A stretch of DNA of 64,000 bases, taken from assembly GCA_905234985.1 (NCBI GenBank), contig CAJOJQ010000014.1:1-64000 (forward strand), given 5' to 3'. Under the pieces are notes generated by a model, which was not told the origin of the DNA, did no database searches, and worked only from the letters and a program-made list of their open reading frames with translations. A program made the translations under genes and the position numbers. Each line of letters opens with the position of its first letter. The stretch's first letter is position 1. The DNA is from an uncultured Christensenellaceae bacterium (GTDB lineage Bacteria > Bacillota > Clostridia > Christensenellales > Aristaeellaceae). Shown one piece after another: positions 51,964-60,739 of this stretch.

Positions 51964-52329
51964 TCAGCCTTCCGTCAGGAGCTTCAACAGTTTCTTGTCA
52001 AACGTCGCAACCGACACGCCTTTTACAGCATGATACCCGTACAGAACGCAATCGACAAAATCGAGATTGCGTTCTCCGTAAGTATCAAGCGCAACATGTA
52101 ATACATCCATTTCCTGACATGCGACAAGCAATAAAAAATTTTTGATGATGTCAGCGATTTTATCACGTTTCATCGAATAGACCCCATGCAGGACATAAAC
52201 GACTTCCGCAATGACTTCAACCGTAACGCAAACGGCCCCTGCGTTCAAATATTGCTCGGCTTGATCCGCCATTTCCTGATTGTCGTTCAGCAAGTACCGC
52301 AGGATCATGTTCGTGTCAAACAGAACCAT
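51964..52329 (-). CDS. PIN-domain toxin (VapC-like)
   Basis: 121 residues. The acidic PIN residues are in LFDTNMILRYLL, VTVEVIAEVVYVL, LDFVDCVLYGYHA and VATFDKKL. Such toxins cleave RNA, often tRNA. Its ATG lies within the end of the upstream antitoxin gene (14-base overlap), as in most type II systems. Confidence 0.88.
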   Translation of the reverse strand: MVLFDTNMILRYLLNDNQEMADQAEQYLNAGAVCVTVEVIAEVVYVLHGVYSMKRDKIADIIKNFLLLVACQEMDVLHVALDTYGERNLDFVDCVLYGYHAVKGVSVATFDKKLLKLLTEG

Positions 52330-52552
52330 ATTTTCCCACCGCCGCGCGTTCCCATGCGTCTTTTTCCTTTTCTCTCAGGCTCGGGTCAGCGTACTGCGCA
52401 AGAGCGCCGCGCATCCCTTTCTTTTGAACTGTTTCCGCAGGCTCCACATATTCATCCATCAGGGTGATGAGTACCCGCTGATTCGGTTTTGCCGCGATCT
52501 TTTCCAGGAGCCTGATAGACGTTCCGTCATAATATCCTTGAATCGCCTGCAT
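52316..52552 (-). CDS. Putative antitoxin of the PIN toxin
   Basis: 78 residues from ATG 52552 (a TTG lies one codon earlier). QAIQGYYDGTSIRLLEKIAAKPNQRVLITLMDEYVEP is the start of a small beta-rich DNA-binding antitoxin often paired with PIN toxins. The C-terminal half is charged and should wrap the toxin. The two genes overlap. A hairpin CCTGCCGCTT / AAGCGGCAGG stands upstream at 52578-52607. Confidence 0.78.
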   Translation of the reverse strand: MQAIQGYYDGTSIRLLEKIAAKPNQRVLITLMDEYVEPAETVQKKGMRGALAQYADPSLREKEKDAWERAAVGKYGSV

Positions 52553-52646
52553 CAAAAATCATCCTTTCTTTTGGATGCCTGCCGCTTTACCATTCGGAAG
52601 CGGCAGGACGCGCCACGGCTCCGCCCGTGCGCTCATCTTTACTTTT

Positions 52647-53585
52647 TTACTGCATGGCTTCCTGGAACGCGTCGAAGAACTCCGGGCAGGCCCAGGTGCC
52701 GCAGGCGATGAGGCGCTCGCCGTTGACGGCCATTTGCAGCACGATGCCGTTGCTCAGCTGAATGAGCAGGGCCTGGTTGGTTTCGCTGCCGCCCGCCCGC
52801 AGGAAGGAGGCGTTTTTCACCAGGATATTCACCAGCCGCTGGGCGGCGGAAGCGTCGTTCACCGTGCCCACGCCGGACAGCTCCAAGGCCACGGGATTGG
52901 AGGCTTTCAGGGTATCAGCCAGGGATTCCTTGCCCACCAGGGCGTTATCCCCGAAGGACACGCGCTGGAAAACGCGCATCTGGCCGTTCACGTTGGCGGC
53001 GGCCATGGCCCCGTTCATGCCGCTGACGGCGTACACGGTTTCGCCCTGGGCCACCACGTTGGAGCAAATGCCGTTCTTGCCCGCCAGGGCCGGTTCGCTG
53101 GTGAAGGTGTCCACCGTGCCCAAGCTCTGGCCCAGCAACGAGCCGGAAATAGAAGTGGGGTTGGTCAGCAGCCGGTAATAGCGGCCCTTCACGCCGATCA
53201 GGGGGAAGTTGCCGCCGCTCATGGGCGCCCAAATGCTGCGGTAGGAAGGATTCTTGGAGGAACGAATGGTGATGCTGCCCGCGGGCACGTCCATGGCCGT
53301 GATTTCGCCGATGCTCAGGCTGCCCGCCGGATGGCTTTCGATCAGCGGCGTTTGGGTGGCCACCGGGCCGTTATCCCGCAGCCCAGGCAGGGCGAAAGCC
53401 CCGACCCCGATTAGCACAACAATGGCGCACAGGGCGGCGGCCAGCCGGGGCGCAAAGGCCCGGCGGGGCGTCTCCTTTTCCCGGGCGGCCCGCAGGATCT
53501 TCCGTTTCAGTTGTTCGTCGGCGTTCAGGCAGCTTTTTTCTGCAATATCGGGCAAGGTATGCAGCCTTTCTTCCACGCTTTTCAT
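52647..53585 (-). CDS. Putative membrane anti-sigma factor
   Basis: 312 residues. A cytoplasmic part of about 50 residues (SVEERLHTLPDIAEKSCLNADEQLKRKIL) is followed by one membrane helix (residues 52-72) and a large outer domain with no recognised enzyme motif. Its ATG overlaps the sigma-factor stop (ATGA), the usual arrangement for an ECF sigma factor and its anti-sigma. The family of the outer domain is unknown to me. Confidence 0.75.
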   Translation of the reverse strand: MKSVEERLHTLPDIAEKSCLNADEQLKRKILRAAREKETPRRAFAPRLAAALCAIVVLIGVGAFALPGLRDNGPVATQTPLIESHPAGSLSIGEITAMDVPAGSITIRSSKNPSYRSIWAPMSGGNFPLIGVKGRYYRLLTNPTSISGSLLGQSLGTVDTFTSEPALAGKNGICSNVVAQGETVYAVSGMNGAMAAANVNGQMRVFQRVSFGDNALVGKESLADTLKASNPVALELSGVGTVNDASAAQRLVNILVKNASFLRAGGSETNQALLIQLSNGIVLQMAVNGERLIACGTWACPEFFDAFQEAMQ

Positions 53586-54100
53586 TGCGCGTCCCTCTCC
53601 TTCAAAATGTCCTCTAACTTTTTGCGGCCCCGGCTCAGGCGGCTGGAAATGGTACCCTCGGGCACATGCAGCATTTCCGCGATTTCCGCGATGCCGTAGC
53701 CTTGATAATAATGCAGTAAGATCACGTCCCGGAAGTCCGTGGGCAGGCGGCGAATGCTTTCCAGCAGCGCCTGCTTTTCCAAATTTTCGTCCATCCGGTC
53801 CGGGGCGGGGGCCAGCTCCATGGCCGGGCTGCCCAGCACCACGCGCTTGACCCACGCGGCCCGCCAGATGTCCCGGCACCGGTTCAGCGCCACTTTCAGC
53901 AGCCAGGGCTTTTCGTGGCCCTCCTCCAAATCGGGGGCGCTGGTCAGCAGCCGCACGAACACGTCCTGGGTCACGTCCTCGGCCTGGTGCCGGTCGCCCA
54001 AATAAAAATAGCTGACCCGCAATACGTCGTTGGCGTATTTCTCGTACAGCGCCTCAAATCGCCCCTCGTCCATTCGGGCGGTCTGCGTCCGCTCACTCAT
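53582..54100 (-). CDS. ECF-type RNA polymerase sigma factor
   Basis: 172 residues. Region 2 (FEALYEKYANDVLRVSYFYLGDRHQAEDVTQDVFVRLL) and region 4 (LPTDFRDVILLHYYQGYGIAEIAEMLHVPEGTISSRLSRGRKKL) are complete and region 3 is absent, as in ECF factors. The ATG at 54100 follows GGAAGGAT. A GTG at 54148 is an alternative. It is coupled to the anti-sigma gene. Confidence 0.93.
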   Translation of the reverse strand: MSERTQTARMDEGRFEALYEKYANDVLRVSYFYLGDRHQAEDVTQDVFVRLLTSAPDLEEGHEKPWLLKVALNRCRDIWRAAWVKRVVLGSPAMELAPAPDRMDENLEKQALLESIRRLPTDFRDVILLHYYQGYGIAEIAEMLHVPEGTISSRLSRGRKKLEDILKERDAQ

Positions 54101-54194
54101 ACAACGATATATCCTTCCCATTTCTTGCAAGAAATGTAATCGGTTCACGGAAAAATTTTTCCGCCCGGCGGGGCGTTTTTTCCCGTTCCGTTGT

Positions 54195-54224
54195 ATTATA
54201 AACCCGCCCCGGCGGGATGGTCAA
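54195..54224 (-). promoter_or_regulatory. Promoter of the sigma / anti-sigma operon
   Basis: On the minus strand: TTGACC, 18-base spacer, TATAAT. Confidence 0.7.
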
Positions 54225-54264
54225 GGGGCGGTTTGTATATCATCGTCGCGAAGCCCTTCTTTGA

Positions 54265-54293
54265 TTGAAATTCAGGCGTTTTCATGGTATCAT
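54265..54293 (+). promoter_or_regulatory. Promoter of the fic gene
   Basis: TTGAAA, 17-base spacer, TATCAT, about 100 bases before the gene. Confidence 0.6.
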
Positions 54294-54396
54294 GGTATCG
54301 GTTGATCGGACGGACAGTATGAAATCTTGAAGTAATCGGTCCCTATAAAAAGTCCTTGATGTACGAATATGGAACCGGAAAAAAGGAAGTACCAGC

Positions 54397-55434
54397 ATGA
54401 GTGACCGTTATTCTCCCCCCTTCCACATGACCGATGAAATCGCTGAATTGTCCATTGAAATTGGCGAATTGATCGGCATGGTTTCAGTAAATACCGGGTT
54501 ATCCCCTGATCCGCGCCTGCGGCGGGAAAACCGCATCCGCACCGTTTATTCTTCCCTTGCCATTGAGCAGAACACCCTTTCCCTGGATCAGGTGACGGAC
54601 GTGATCGACGGAAAGCGGGTGCTGGGGCCACCCAAGGACATTCGGGAAGTGAAGAACGCTTATGAAGCCTATGAGCGCATGAGCGATTTTGACCCCTGCT
54701 CCATGGAGGATTTATTGACCGTTCACGGCGTTATGACGCGGGACGTAACGCCGGAATCGGGGCGGTTCCGCGGCGGCAACGTGGGCGTGTTTCAGAACGG
54801 GCAGTTGATTCACGCGGGCACCCCCGCCGCCTATGTGCCGGAGGTGATGGAGCGGCTTTTTTCCTGGCTGCGGGAATCAACCCAGCATCCCCTGATCAAA
54901 AGCTGCATCTTTCATTATGAATTTGAATTCATTCACCCCTTCGCCGATGGCAACGGACGCACAGGCCGCTTCTGGCAATCCCTGATTTTGCAGCGCTGGA
55001 AGCCCATTTTTGCCTGGCTGCCGGTGGAAACCCTCATTCACGAGCGTCAGGCCGGTTATTACGAAGCCCTGAACGCCGCCAACACCCAGGGCGAATCCAC
55101 CGTTTTTGCCGCCTTCATGCTCTCGGTGATCCGGGACGCGCTGAAAGAAATCAAGGAGAATCAAAACCGGCATGTGATCGAAAATGTCGGAAAGAACGTC
55201 GGAAAGAATGTCGGAAAGGAAGATGCGGTGCGCATGATCCTGCGCAAGCAGCCCCATGCCACGGCAAAAATGATCGCGGAAATGACGCAGTTATCTTCCC
55301 GCCAGGTAGAGCGTATCCTTGCCAAGCTGAAAAAGGACGGCGTATTGATTCGCCGCGGTTCCCGGACAAACGGCTGGTGGGAAATCAATGAGCAGCATGA
55401 AGGAGGTTCCCTTTTGTACCATTCAGCGGAATGA
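54397..55434 (+). CDS. Fic-domain AMP-transferase with C-terminal winged helix
   Basis: 345 residues. An N-terminal helix carries SSLAIEQN, resembling the inhibitory S/TxxxEG/N motif of self-inhibited Fic proteins. The Fic core has the complete catalytic motif HPFADGNGRTGR near residue 188. After residue 255 a linker of tandem NVGK units (three nearly identical 12-base repeats) leads to a winged helix (TAKMIAEMTQLSSRQVERILAKLKKDGVLIRRGS). It should transfer AMP to a hydroxyl side chain of a protein target. Not paired with a FicA-type antitoxin gene. The DNA-binding end suggests self-control. Confidence 0.9.
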   Translation: MSDRYSPPFHMTDEIAELSIEIGELIGMVSVNTGLSPDPRLRRENRIRTVYSSLAIEQNTLSLDQVTDVIDGKRVLGPPKDIREVKNAYEAYERMSDFDPCSMEDLLTVHGVMTRDVTPESGRFRGGNVGVFQNGQLIHAGTPAAYVPEVMERLFSWLRESTQHPLIKSCIFHYEFEFIHPFADGNGRTGRFWQSLILQRWKPIFAWLPVETLIHERQAGYYEALNAANTQGESTVFAAFMLSVIRDALKEIKENQNRHVIENVGKNVGKNVGKEDAVRMILRKQPHATAKMIAEMTQLSSRQVERILAKLKKDGVLIRRGSRTNGWWEINEQHEGGSLLYHSAE

Positions 55435-55551
55435 ATGGTAAAGTGACATTTTGAACGTCCAAAAGCGGTTTTGGAGCAAAGCGCCTTTTCTGCCGGGAAA
55501 AATCATGCTACAATACGACCATGAAAACCGGCGAGAAAGGAAGGGATGCCG

Positions 55552-56046
55552 ATGGAAGATGTGTTGAACGTGATCCTGACGAACCTGCCCCTGATCATCT
55601 GCCTGATCACGGGGGTGGCGCTGCTGGTTGTGGAGGTATTTGTGCCTGGCTTCGGTCTGCCCGGCATTTCGGGCATGGTGCTGCTGGTGATCGGCATTGC
55701 GCTCACCTGGAACACCTACGGGCCGGTGGCGGGGCTGGCGGTGACGCTGATCGCCTTAGCGCTGGCGGGCATATCCATATCCGTTTCCATTAAGTCCGCC
55801 GCCACGGGCAAGCTGAGCAAATCCGCCCTGATCTTAAACGAAGTGACCCAGCCCGTGGAGCACGAGGAAGCCGAAGCCCTGGTGGGCAAGGAAGGCGTCA
55901 CCGATACCGTGCTGAATCCCGTGGGCATCGCCGTGTTCGACGGCGTGCGGCTCAACGTGGTAAGCGAAGGCAGCTACCTGGAAAAGGGCGCCAAGGTGAA
56001 GGTGCAGCAGGTAGAGGGCAATAAGATCATCGTAAGGAAAGCATAA
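55552..56046 (+). CDS. NfeD-family membrane protein
   Basis: 164 residues from ATG 55552 (ATG 55546 is very close to the ribosome site AGGAAGGG). Three membrane helices at the N-terminus and an OB-fold NfeD C-terminal domain (GKEGVTDTVLNPVGIAVFDGVRLNVVSEGSYLEKGAKVKVQQVEGNKIIVRK). It is a partner of flotillin-like proteins; floA follows 29 bases later. Confidence 0.9.
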   Translation: MEDVLNVILTNLPLIICLITGVALLVVEVFVPGFGLPGISGMVLLVIGIALTWNTYGPVAGLAVTLIALALAGISISVSIKSAATGKLSKSALILNEVTQPVEHEEAEALVGKEGVTDTVLNPVGIAVFDGVRLNVVSEGSYLEKGAKVKVQQVEGNKIIVRKA

Positions 56047-56075
56047 AAAACGACCACTAAAAGGAGGTTTGAAAA

Positions 56076-57086
56076 ATGGTTCCTGATTTCATGTTTGTGT
56101 GGCTCATCATCATCGTGGTAGCCATCGTAGTCGCCGCCGTGTTCTTCCGCTACGTGCCCCTGGGGCTGTGGATCAACGCAAGGGCGTCCGGCGCGCCGGT
56201 GAAGATCGTATCCCTGATCGGTATGCGGTTCCGCCGCATTTCTCCCCAGAAGATCGTGAACGCGTACATCAAAGCCCGGAAAGCGGGTCTGGACGTGACC
56301 ACGGACATGCTGGAAACCCACTTCCTGGCGGGCGGTAACGTCGAAAGGGTCATCAACGCCCTGATTTCCGCCAAGCAGGCCAGCATCAACCTGAGCTTCA
56401 CCACCGCCTGCGCCATCGACCTGGCGGGCCGCGACGTACTCCAGGCCGTGCAGATGAGCGTTCTGCCCAAGGTCATTGAAACGCCCCCCGTGGCCGCTAT
56501 CGCCCAGGACGGCATTGAGCTTCGCGCCAAGGCCCGGGTCACCGTGCGCACCAACATTGAGCGTCTGGTCGGCGGCGCTGGGGAAGAAACCATCATCGCC
56601 CGCGTCGGCGAAGGCATCGTGACCACCATCGGTTCCTCCACCACCCACAAGGCCGTGCTGGAGAACCCCGATTCCATCTCCCAGACCGTGCTGGAAAAGG
56701 GCCTGGACAAGGGCACCGCTTACGAGATCCTCTCCATTGATATCGCCGACATCGACGTGGGCCGCAACATCGGCGCGCAGCTGCAGATGGATCAGGCCGA
56801 AGCCGACCGGCGCATCGCCCAGGCCAAGGCCGAGGAACGCCGCGCCATGGCCGTCGCCCACGAGCAGGAAATGAAGGCCGCCGTGCAGGAGATGCGCGCC
56901 AAGGTTGTGGAAGCCGAGGCCCAGGTGCCTCTGGCCATGGCCGAAGCGCTCCGCGAAGGCAAGCTCGGCGTGATGGACTACTACCAGATGCAGAACACCA
57001 TTGCCGATACCGAAATGCGTACCGGAATCGCCAAGGCCGCCGCGCCCAGCACCGACGCCCCCAAGCCTCTGGACGGGAAGAAGTAA
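56076..57086 (+). CDS. floA: Flotillin-like protein FloA
   Basis: 336 residues, typical FloA length. One N-terminal membrane segment (residues 5-25), SPHF domain ([72 protein letters not shown]) and an Ala/Glu-rich coiled coil with repeats of AEAxxR. It organises membrane microdomains with NfeD. AAAGGAGG precedes the ATG. Confidence 0.96.
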   Translation: MVPDFMFVWLIIIVVAIVVAAVFFRYVPLGLWINARASGAPVKIVSLIGMRFRRISPQKIVNAYIKARKAGLDVTTDMLETHFLAGGNVERVINALISAKQASINLSFTTACAIDLAGRDVLQAVQMSVLPKVIETPPVAAIAQDGIELRAKARVTVRTNIERLVGGAGEETIIARVGEGIVTTIGSSTTHKAVLENPDSISQTVLEKGLDKGTAYEILSIDIADIDVGRNIGAQLQMDQAEADRRIAQAKAEERRAMAVAHEQEMKAAVQEMRAKVVEAEAQVPLAMAEALREGKLGVMDYYQMQNTIADTEMRTGIAKAAAPSTDAPKPLDGKK

Positions 57087-57092
57087 GATTCA

Positions 57093-57260
57093 GTGAGGAG
57101 TTAGGAGAGAGGAGTTAGGAGTAAATAGATGGATTGCAAGAATCGATGCCACAGAAATCGATAGGGACAGGGTTCCCAATGAAAAACAGGTGCTTGCCTT
57201 CCATTTCTCTCATGCTTTCTAAACTCCTATCTCCTACCTCCTACCTCCTATCTCCTAACT
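57093..57260. repeat. Heptamer-arm hairpin element, GGAGTTA family, copy 2
   Basis: The left arm (57093-57122) is units GTTAGGA, GAGAGGA, GTTAGGA. The right arm (57222-57260) is reverse-complement units such as CCTATCT and CCTACCT. The 100-base centre carries no gene. It lies between floA and the next gene. Confidence 0.8.
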
Positions 57261-57281
57261 TTATAGAAAGGAGGCCGCGCC

Positions 57282-57845
57282 ATGCCCGCTGCATGGATCA
57301 TCATCGCCGTTTTGTTCTGGATCGTATCTTCAGCCAGTAAGATCAAGAAAAACCAGGCGGCGCAAGCCAAGCAGAAAGACGAAAAAGAGAAGGACCGGCA
57401 GAAGACCGCGGAGCAGTACGCCCGGCGGCAGGCGCAGCTTAAGGCGTCGCCCCAGCCCGCTTCCCAGCCCGCCGCCCCGGCCATGAGCCACGGGGACGAT
57501 TGGGACGACGAGGAAGAAAACTGGGATCAGCGGGACGCCCAGCGGATGCGTTCCACGCTCGCGCCCCGGCCCGCGCAGCCCGCGCCGGTCAAGCGCCATG
57601 AAACCAAGCCTCTGGAAGCCCATATGCACACCCCCGTCATGGGCATGGAGGGCACGGGCACCGAGGGCGAGGATTGCTGCCACGAATTCATGCTGGATCA
57701 GCGCCCGGAGGAAAAGCCCGCCGATTTCCTGCCCCTGCAGGAGGAAACAGAGACCCTCCGCGCCAAAGCCCTTTTGCAGGGCGTGATTTTCAGCGAAGTC
57801 TTAGGCCGCAGGCCCATGAAACGCTACGGAACCAGACGGGCGTGA
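57282..57845 (+). CDS. Membrane-anchored proline/glutamine-rich protein downstream of floA
   Basis: 187 residues: one membrane helix (residues 3-18), a basic coiled-coil stretch (KIKKNQAAQAKQKDEKEKDRQKTAEQ), a proline-rich region and an acidic part. No domain is recognised. Similar anchored low-complexity proteins often follow floA, so a role in membrane organisation is possible. AAGGAGG precedes the ATG. Confidence 0.65.
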   Translation: MPAAWIIIAVLFWIVSSASKIKKNQAAQAKQKDEKEKDRQKTAEQYARRQAQLKASPQPASQPAAPAMSHGDDWDDEEENWDQRDAQRMRSTLAPRPAQPAPVKRHETKPLEAHMHTPVMGMEGTGTEGEDCCHEFMLDQRPEEKPADFLPLQEETETLRAKALLQGVIFSEVLGRRPMKRYGTRRA

Positions 57846-57877
57846 AACGCTTGATTCCGCAAAATGAAAGAACTCAT

Positions 57878-57910
57878 TCCCGCGTCGCATGGCGCGGGGA
57901 TTTTCTTTTT
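57878..57910 (+). terminator. Terminator after the floA cluster
   Basis: CCCGCG / CGCGGG stem with an 8-base loop, then GATTTTCTTTTT. Confidence 0.75.
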
Positions 57911-57918
57911 GCGGGCGC

Positions 57919-57947
57919 TTGTTTTCCCGTGTCTGCTGTCGTATAAT
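57919..57947 (+). promoter_or_regulatory. Promoter of the nucleotidyltransferase remnant / restriction island
   Basis: TTGTTT, 17-base spacer, TATAAT. It belongs to the host gene that the island interrupted and now reads into the island. Confidence 0.7.
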
Positions 57948-57974
57948 ATAATGGAAAGGAGGGCTGAACTCCAT

Positions 57975-58127
57975 ATGAAAGAACCCATGTACGACGAGCT
58001 GGTGCGCGGGCTTTTGCGCCTCCTGCCGGAGCAAACCGTGCAGATCGTTTTGTACGGTTCAGTTGCCAGGGGCACGGCCTTGGATGGGTTTGATTCTGGA
58101 AAGAACGAAGGAGGGCATATCCAATGA
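57975..58127 (+). pseudogene. MNT-type nucleotidyltransferase, N-terminal remnant
   Basis: 50 codons. The first 35 residues (YDELVRGLLRLLPEQTVQIVLYGSVARGTA) are the start of a minimal nucleotidyltransferase of the MNT/HEPN kind, ending exactly at the GS motif. The Dx(D) metal ligands that should follow are missing, and the next 15 residues are unrelated. The stop TGA overlaps the ATG of the restriction gene (ATGA). No remaining part of the gene is found after the island. Confidence 0.75.
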
Positions 58128-58864
58128 ATGCAATTAGAATGCCTGATGATTTAGAAGATCGCATTGCATCAGCCATTGAGTTCTTTTGGTTGACAAGAAA
58201 TGGACAGATTGCACGGCAGAATCAAGGCGGGACGCATGACCAAGGGAATAGAGGCGCTGTGACTGGCGGAAAACAGTTAGACGGATTTGTTGGTTAAATT
58301 AAAGAAATCCTTATTCTGAATGATGTTCCCGCAAATTGCATTTTTGTTGATACTGATCTTGAATTACCCGGGTATTTTCGCCCAAATAAAAAATGGGATT
58401 TGCTCGTAGTTGATAACAATGAATTGATAATAGCGATTGAATTCAAAAGCCAAGTAGGCCCCTCTTTTGGAAATAATTTCAATAATCGAACAGAAGAAGC
58501 TATGGGAAGCGCGTTAGATATATGGACAGCATACAGAGAAGGTGTATTCGGTTCCCAAAGAGCGCCTTGGTTAGGCTATTTCATGGTTTTGGAAGATTGC
58601 CGCAAATCAAATGAACCCATTCGAGTTCGTTCGCCTCACTTTCCTGCATTGCATGAATTTGTAGACGCTTCATATAAAGAGCGGTATGAAATCTTTTGCA
58701 GCAAATTGCTGCTTGAAAGGCAATATAGCGCGGCTTGCTTTATTACAACAGGCATCACAGAGGACAGCATCAATTTTGAATTTCCAAAAGAAGAATTGTC
58801 TTTTAAAAGATTTGTAATGTCAATGTTAGGCGCTGTTTTATCTCATTTTGGCAGGGAGTTTTAA
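58124..58864 (+). pseudogene. XhoI/PaeR7I-type restriction endonuclease with a premature stop
   Basis: 247 codons including the final stop, matching the roughly 245-residue XhoI family. Recognisable parts: AIEFFWLTRNGQIARQNQGGTHDQGNRGAVTGGKQLDGFV, DTDLELPGYFRPNKKWDLLVV, the PD-(D/E)xK segment AIEFKSQVGPSFGNNFNNRTEEA and RVRSPHFPALHEFVDASYKERYEIFC. The enzymes cut CTCGAG. A TAA at 58295-58297 interrupts the frame at codon 58, before the active site. One base change from a lysine codon would explain it, and the frame is otherwise intact, so inactivation looks recent, or it is a sequence error. GGAGGG precedes the ATG. The island is much AT-richer than its surroundings. Confidence 0.85.
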
Positions 58865-58866
58865 CT

Positions 58867-59733
58867 ATGACACAACATACACTATACCACGCGGACGCAA
58901 GAAATATGTCATATATTGATGATAGCAGTATTCATCTGATTTTAACATCCCCACCATATTTCAATTTAAAAGAATATAGAAAAGGACAAAACCAGTTGGG
59001 AACAATAGACAATTACCAGCAATTTGTGGACGAATTAGAAAAAGTATGGAAAGAATGTTATAGAGTTCTTGTTCCTGGCGGTCGAGTTGTTTGTGTTGTC
59101 GGTGATGTATGTATTTCAAGAAAAAAATATGGGCGTCATGCTGTATTGCCGCTTCATTCAGATATTGCCGTATCATGTAGGAAAATTGGTTTTGATAATC
59201 TGAATCCTATTTTGTGGCATAAGATTTCAAATGCATCGTATGAAGCAAATACGAATAGTTCTATTCTCGGGAAGCCATACGAACCAAATGCAATCATTAA
59301 AAATGATGTGGAATATATCCTCATGGAGAGGAAACCTGGAGGGTATAGAAAACCTACTGAAAAGCAACGTGACGAAAGCAGAATCGACAAAGAGGACTTC
59401 CAAAACTGGTTTAGTCAAATTTGGGAAATGCCAGGCGCTTCAACAAAAAATGGGCATCCTGCCCCTTTTCCGCTTGAGCTTGCCACCCGTTTAGTGAAAA
59501 TGTTCTCGTTTGTTGAAGATGTTGTCCTTGATCCTTTTTCCGGGAGTGGAACAACTATGCTTGCAGCAATTAACACAAATAGAAACAGCATAGGAATAGA
59601 AACGGAGGAATACTATTGTCATTCTTCAATAACGCGCCTGAATAGCAACAGAAGCTTTTTTTCCATGTATAACATATCATATGTGGATTTAAGCAGCGAA
59701 AAAGACTATGAAGCAATATCAATACCTGTTTAG
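58867..59733 (+). CDS. DNA methyltransferase of the XhoI-like system (beta class)
   Basis: 288 residues. The catalytic motif TSPPYFNLKEY comes first and the AdoMet-binding motif DPFSGSGTT last (near residue 220), the order of beta-class N4-cytosine or N6-adenine methylases. It starts 2 bases after the nuclease stop codon. AT-rich like the nuclease gene. It should protect the sites that the nuclease would cut. With the nuclease broken it would persist as a solitary methylase. Confidence 0.9.
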   Translation: MTQHTLYHADARNMSYIDDSSIHLILTSPPYFNLKEYRKGQNQLGTIDNYQQFVDELEKVWKECYRVLVPGGRVVCVVGDVCISRKKYGRHAVLPLHSDIAVSCRKIGFDNLNPILWHKISNASYEANTNSSILGKPYEPNAIIKNDVEYILMERKPGGYRKPTEKQRDESRIDKEDFQNWFSQIWEMPGASTKNGHPAPFPLELATRLVKMFSFVEDVVLDPFSGSGTTMLAAINTNRNSIGIETEEYYCHSSITRLNSNRSFFSMYNISYVDLSSEKDYEAISIPV

Positions 59734-59818
59734 CAGTTCTTGATACTTCTGTCTGTAAAAGAGAGATTAGAATTCTAATTGTCCCCTCAACGCACCTAAG
59801 AAAGGCAGAAAGACCATC

Positions 59819-60583
59819 ATGAAGGACAACGATCTGATTTCCGTACTCATTGCCGACGACGATCCCGGCATGCGGCTGATCCTGCGGAAAAAAATCCAGG
59901 CCACGGACGGTTTTTTTGTGGCGGGAGAGGCCACCAGCGGCGAGGAAGCCATGGCCCTGTACGACAAGCTGACCCCCCAGGTGGTGTTTTTGGACGTGGA
60001 CATGCCCGGCAAAACGGGGGTGGAGTGCGCCCACCTGATCCAGGATCAGAACCCCGCCTGTATCCTGATTTTCGCCACGGGCCACGAGGAATACATGGGC
60101 GAAGCCTTTGAGGTGTACGCCTTTGATTACCTGGTGAAGCCCTTCAAGCTGGATCGCTTGGAGCAAACCCTGAGCCGCATTTATGACCGGCTGCATCGGG
60201 TGAACGCTCCCCAGGCCGTGCCTTCTCCCCGTCCTGCCGAAAATAAGAACACGGGGGGCCGCCTGATGCTGCGCCACAAGGACGGCGTTTCCTTCATCGA
60301 CCTGGAGGATATTTTGCTTGTGCAGCGGGAGGATCGCGCCACCGTGATCTATACCGAAAACGGGGGCCGCTACGTCCTCAGCGAAACCCTGTCCGAAACC
60401 GAAGCGCGCTTAGACCCTGAATTTTTCTTCCGCTGCCATAAGGGCTATATCATCAACCTGCGCCGCATCAAAAACATCACCCCCTACGGCCGGTGGACCT
60501 ACGTGGTGCAGTTGGAGGGCACCGAACACGACGCCCTCATCACCCACGAAAAATACGAGGAACTGGAAAAGAAGTTTGGGTAA
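59819..60583 (+). CDS. LytTR-family response regulator
   Basis: 254 residues. Receiver domain (1-120) with VLIADDDPGMR, the phospho-acceptor in VVFLDVDMPGKTG and the lysine in DYLVKPF. A C-terminal LytTR DNA-binding domain (150-250: KDGVSFIDLEDILLVQREDRATVIYTENG, FFRCHKGYIINLRRIKNI). No sensor kinase gene lies next to it. GC content returns to the host level here. Confidence 0.93.
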   Translation: MKDNDLISVLIADDDPGMRLILRKKIQATDGFFVAGEATSGEEAMALYDKLTPQVVFLDVDMPGKTGVECAHLIQDQNPACILIFATGHEEYMGEAFEVYAFDYLVKPFKLDRLEQTLSRIYDRLHRVNAPQAVPSPRPAENKNTGGRLMLRHKDGVSFIDLEDILLVQREDRATVIYTENGGRYVLSETLSETEARLDPEFFFRCHKGYIINLRRIKNITPYGRWTYVVQLEGTEHDALITHEKYEELEKKFG

Positions 60584-60594
60584 ACGTGAAGAAT

Positions 60595-60650
60595 CTGGGG
60601 GAAACCGCTCTTTCATGCTGAAAAAGCGGTTTCCCCCAGGCCCCCTTCCG
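60595..60650. repeat. CTGGGGGAAACC inverted repeat, copy 3
   Basis: 15-bp outer arms (60595-60609 and 60625-60639) with a larger loop, then GCCCCCTTCC. It follows the response-regulator gene and may act as its 3' hairpin. Confidence 0.8.
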
Positions 60651-60739
60651 AGAAAGCCATAAGAACAATATCGCCTTGAAAACCCATGAATCCCGCCTCC
60701 GGCACTTGTCAGCCAGGGGTGGGCTTTATATATTTTCTG

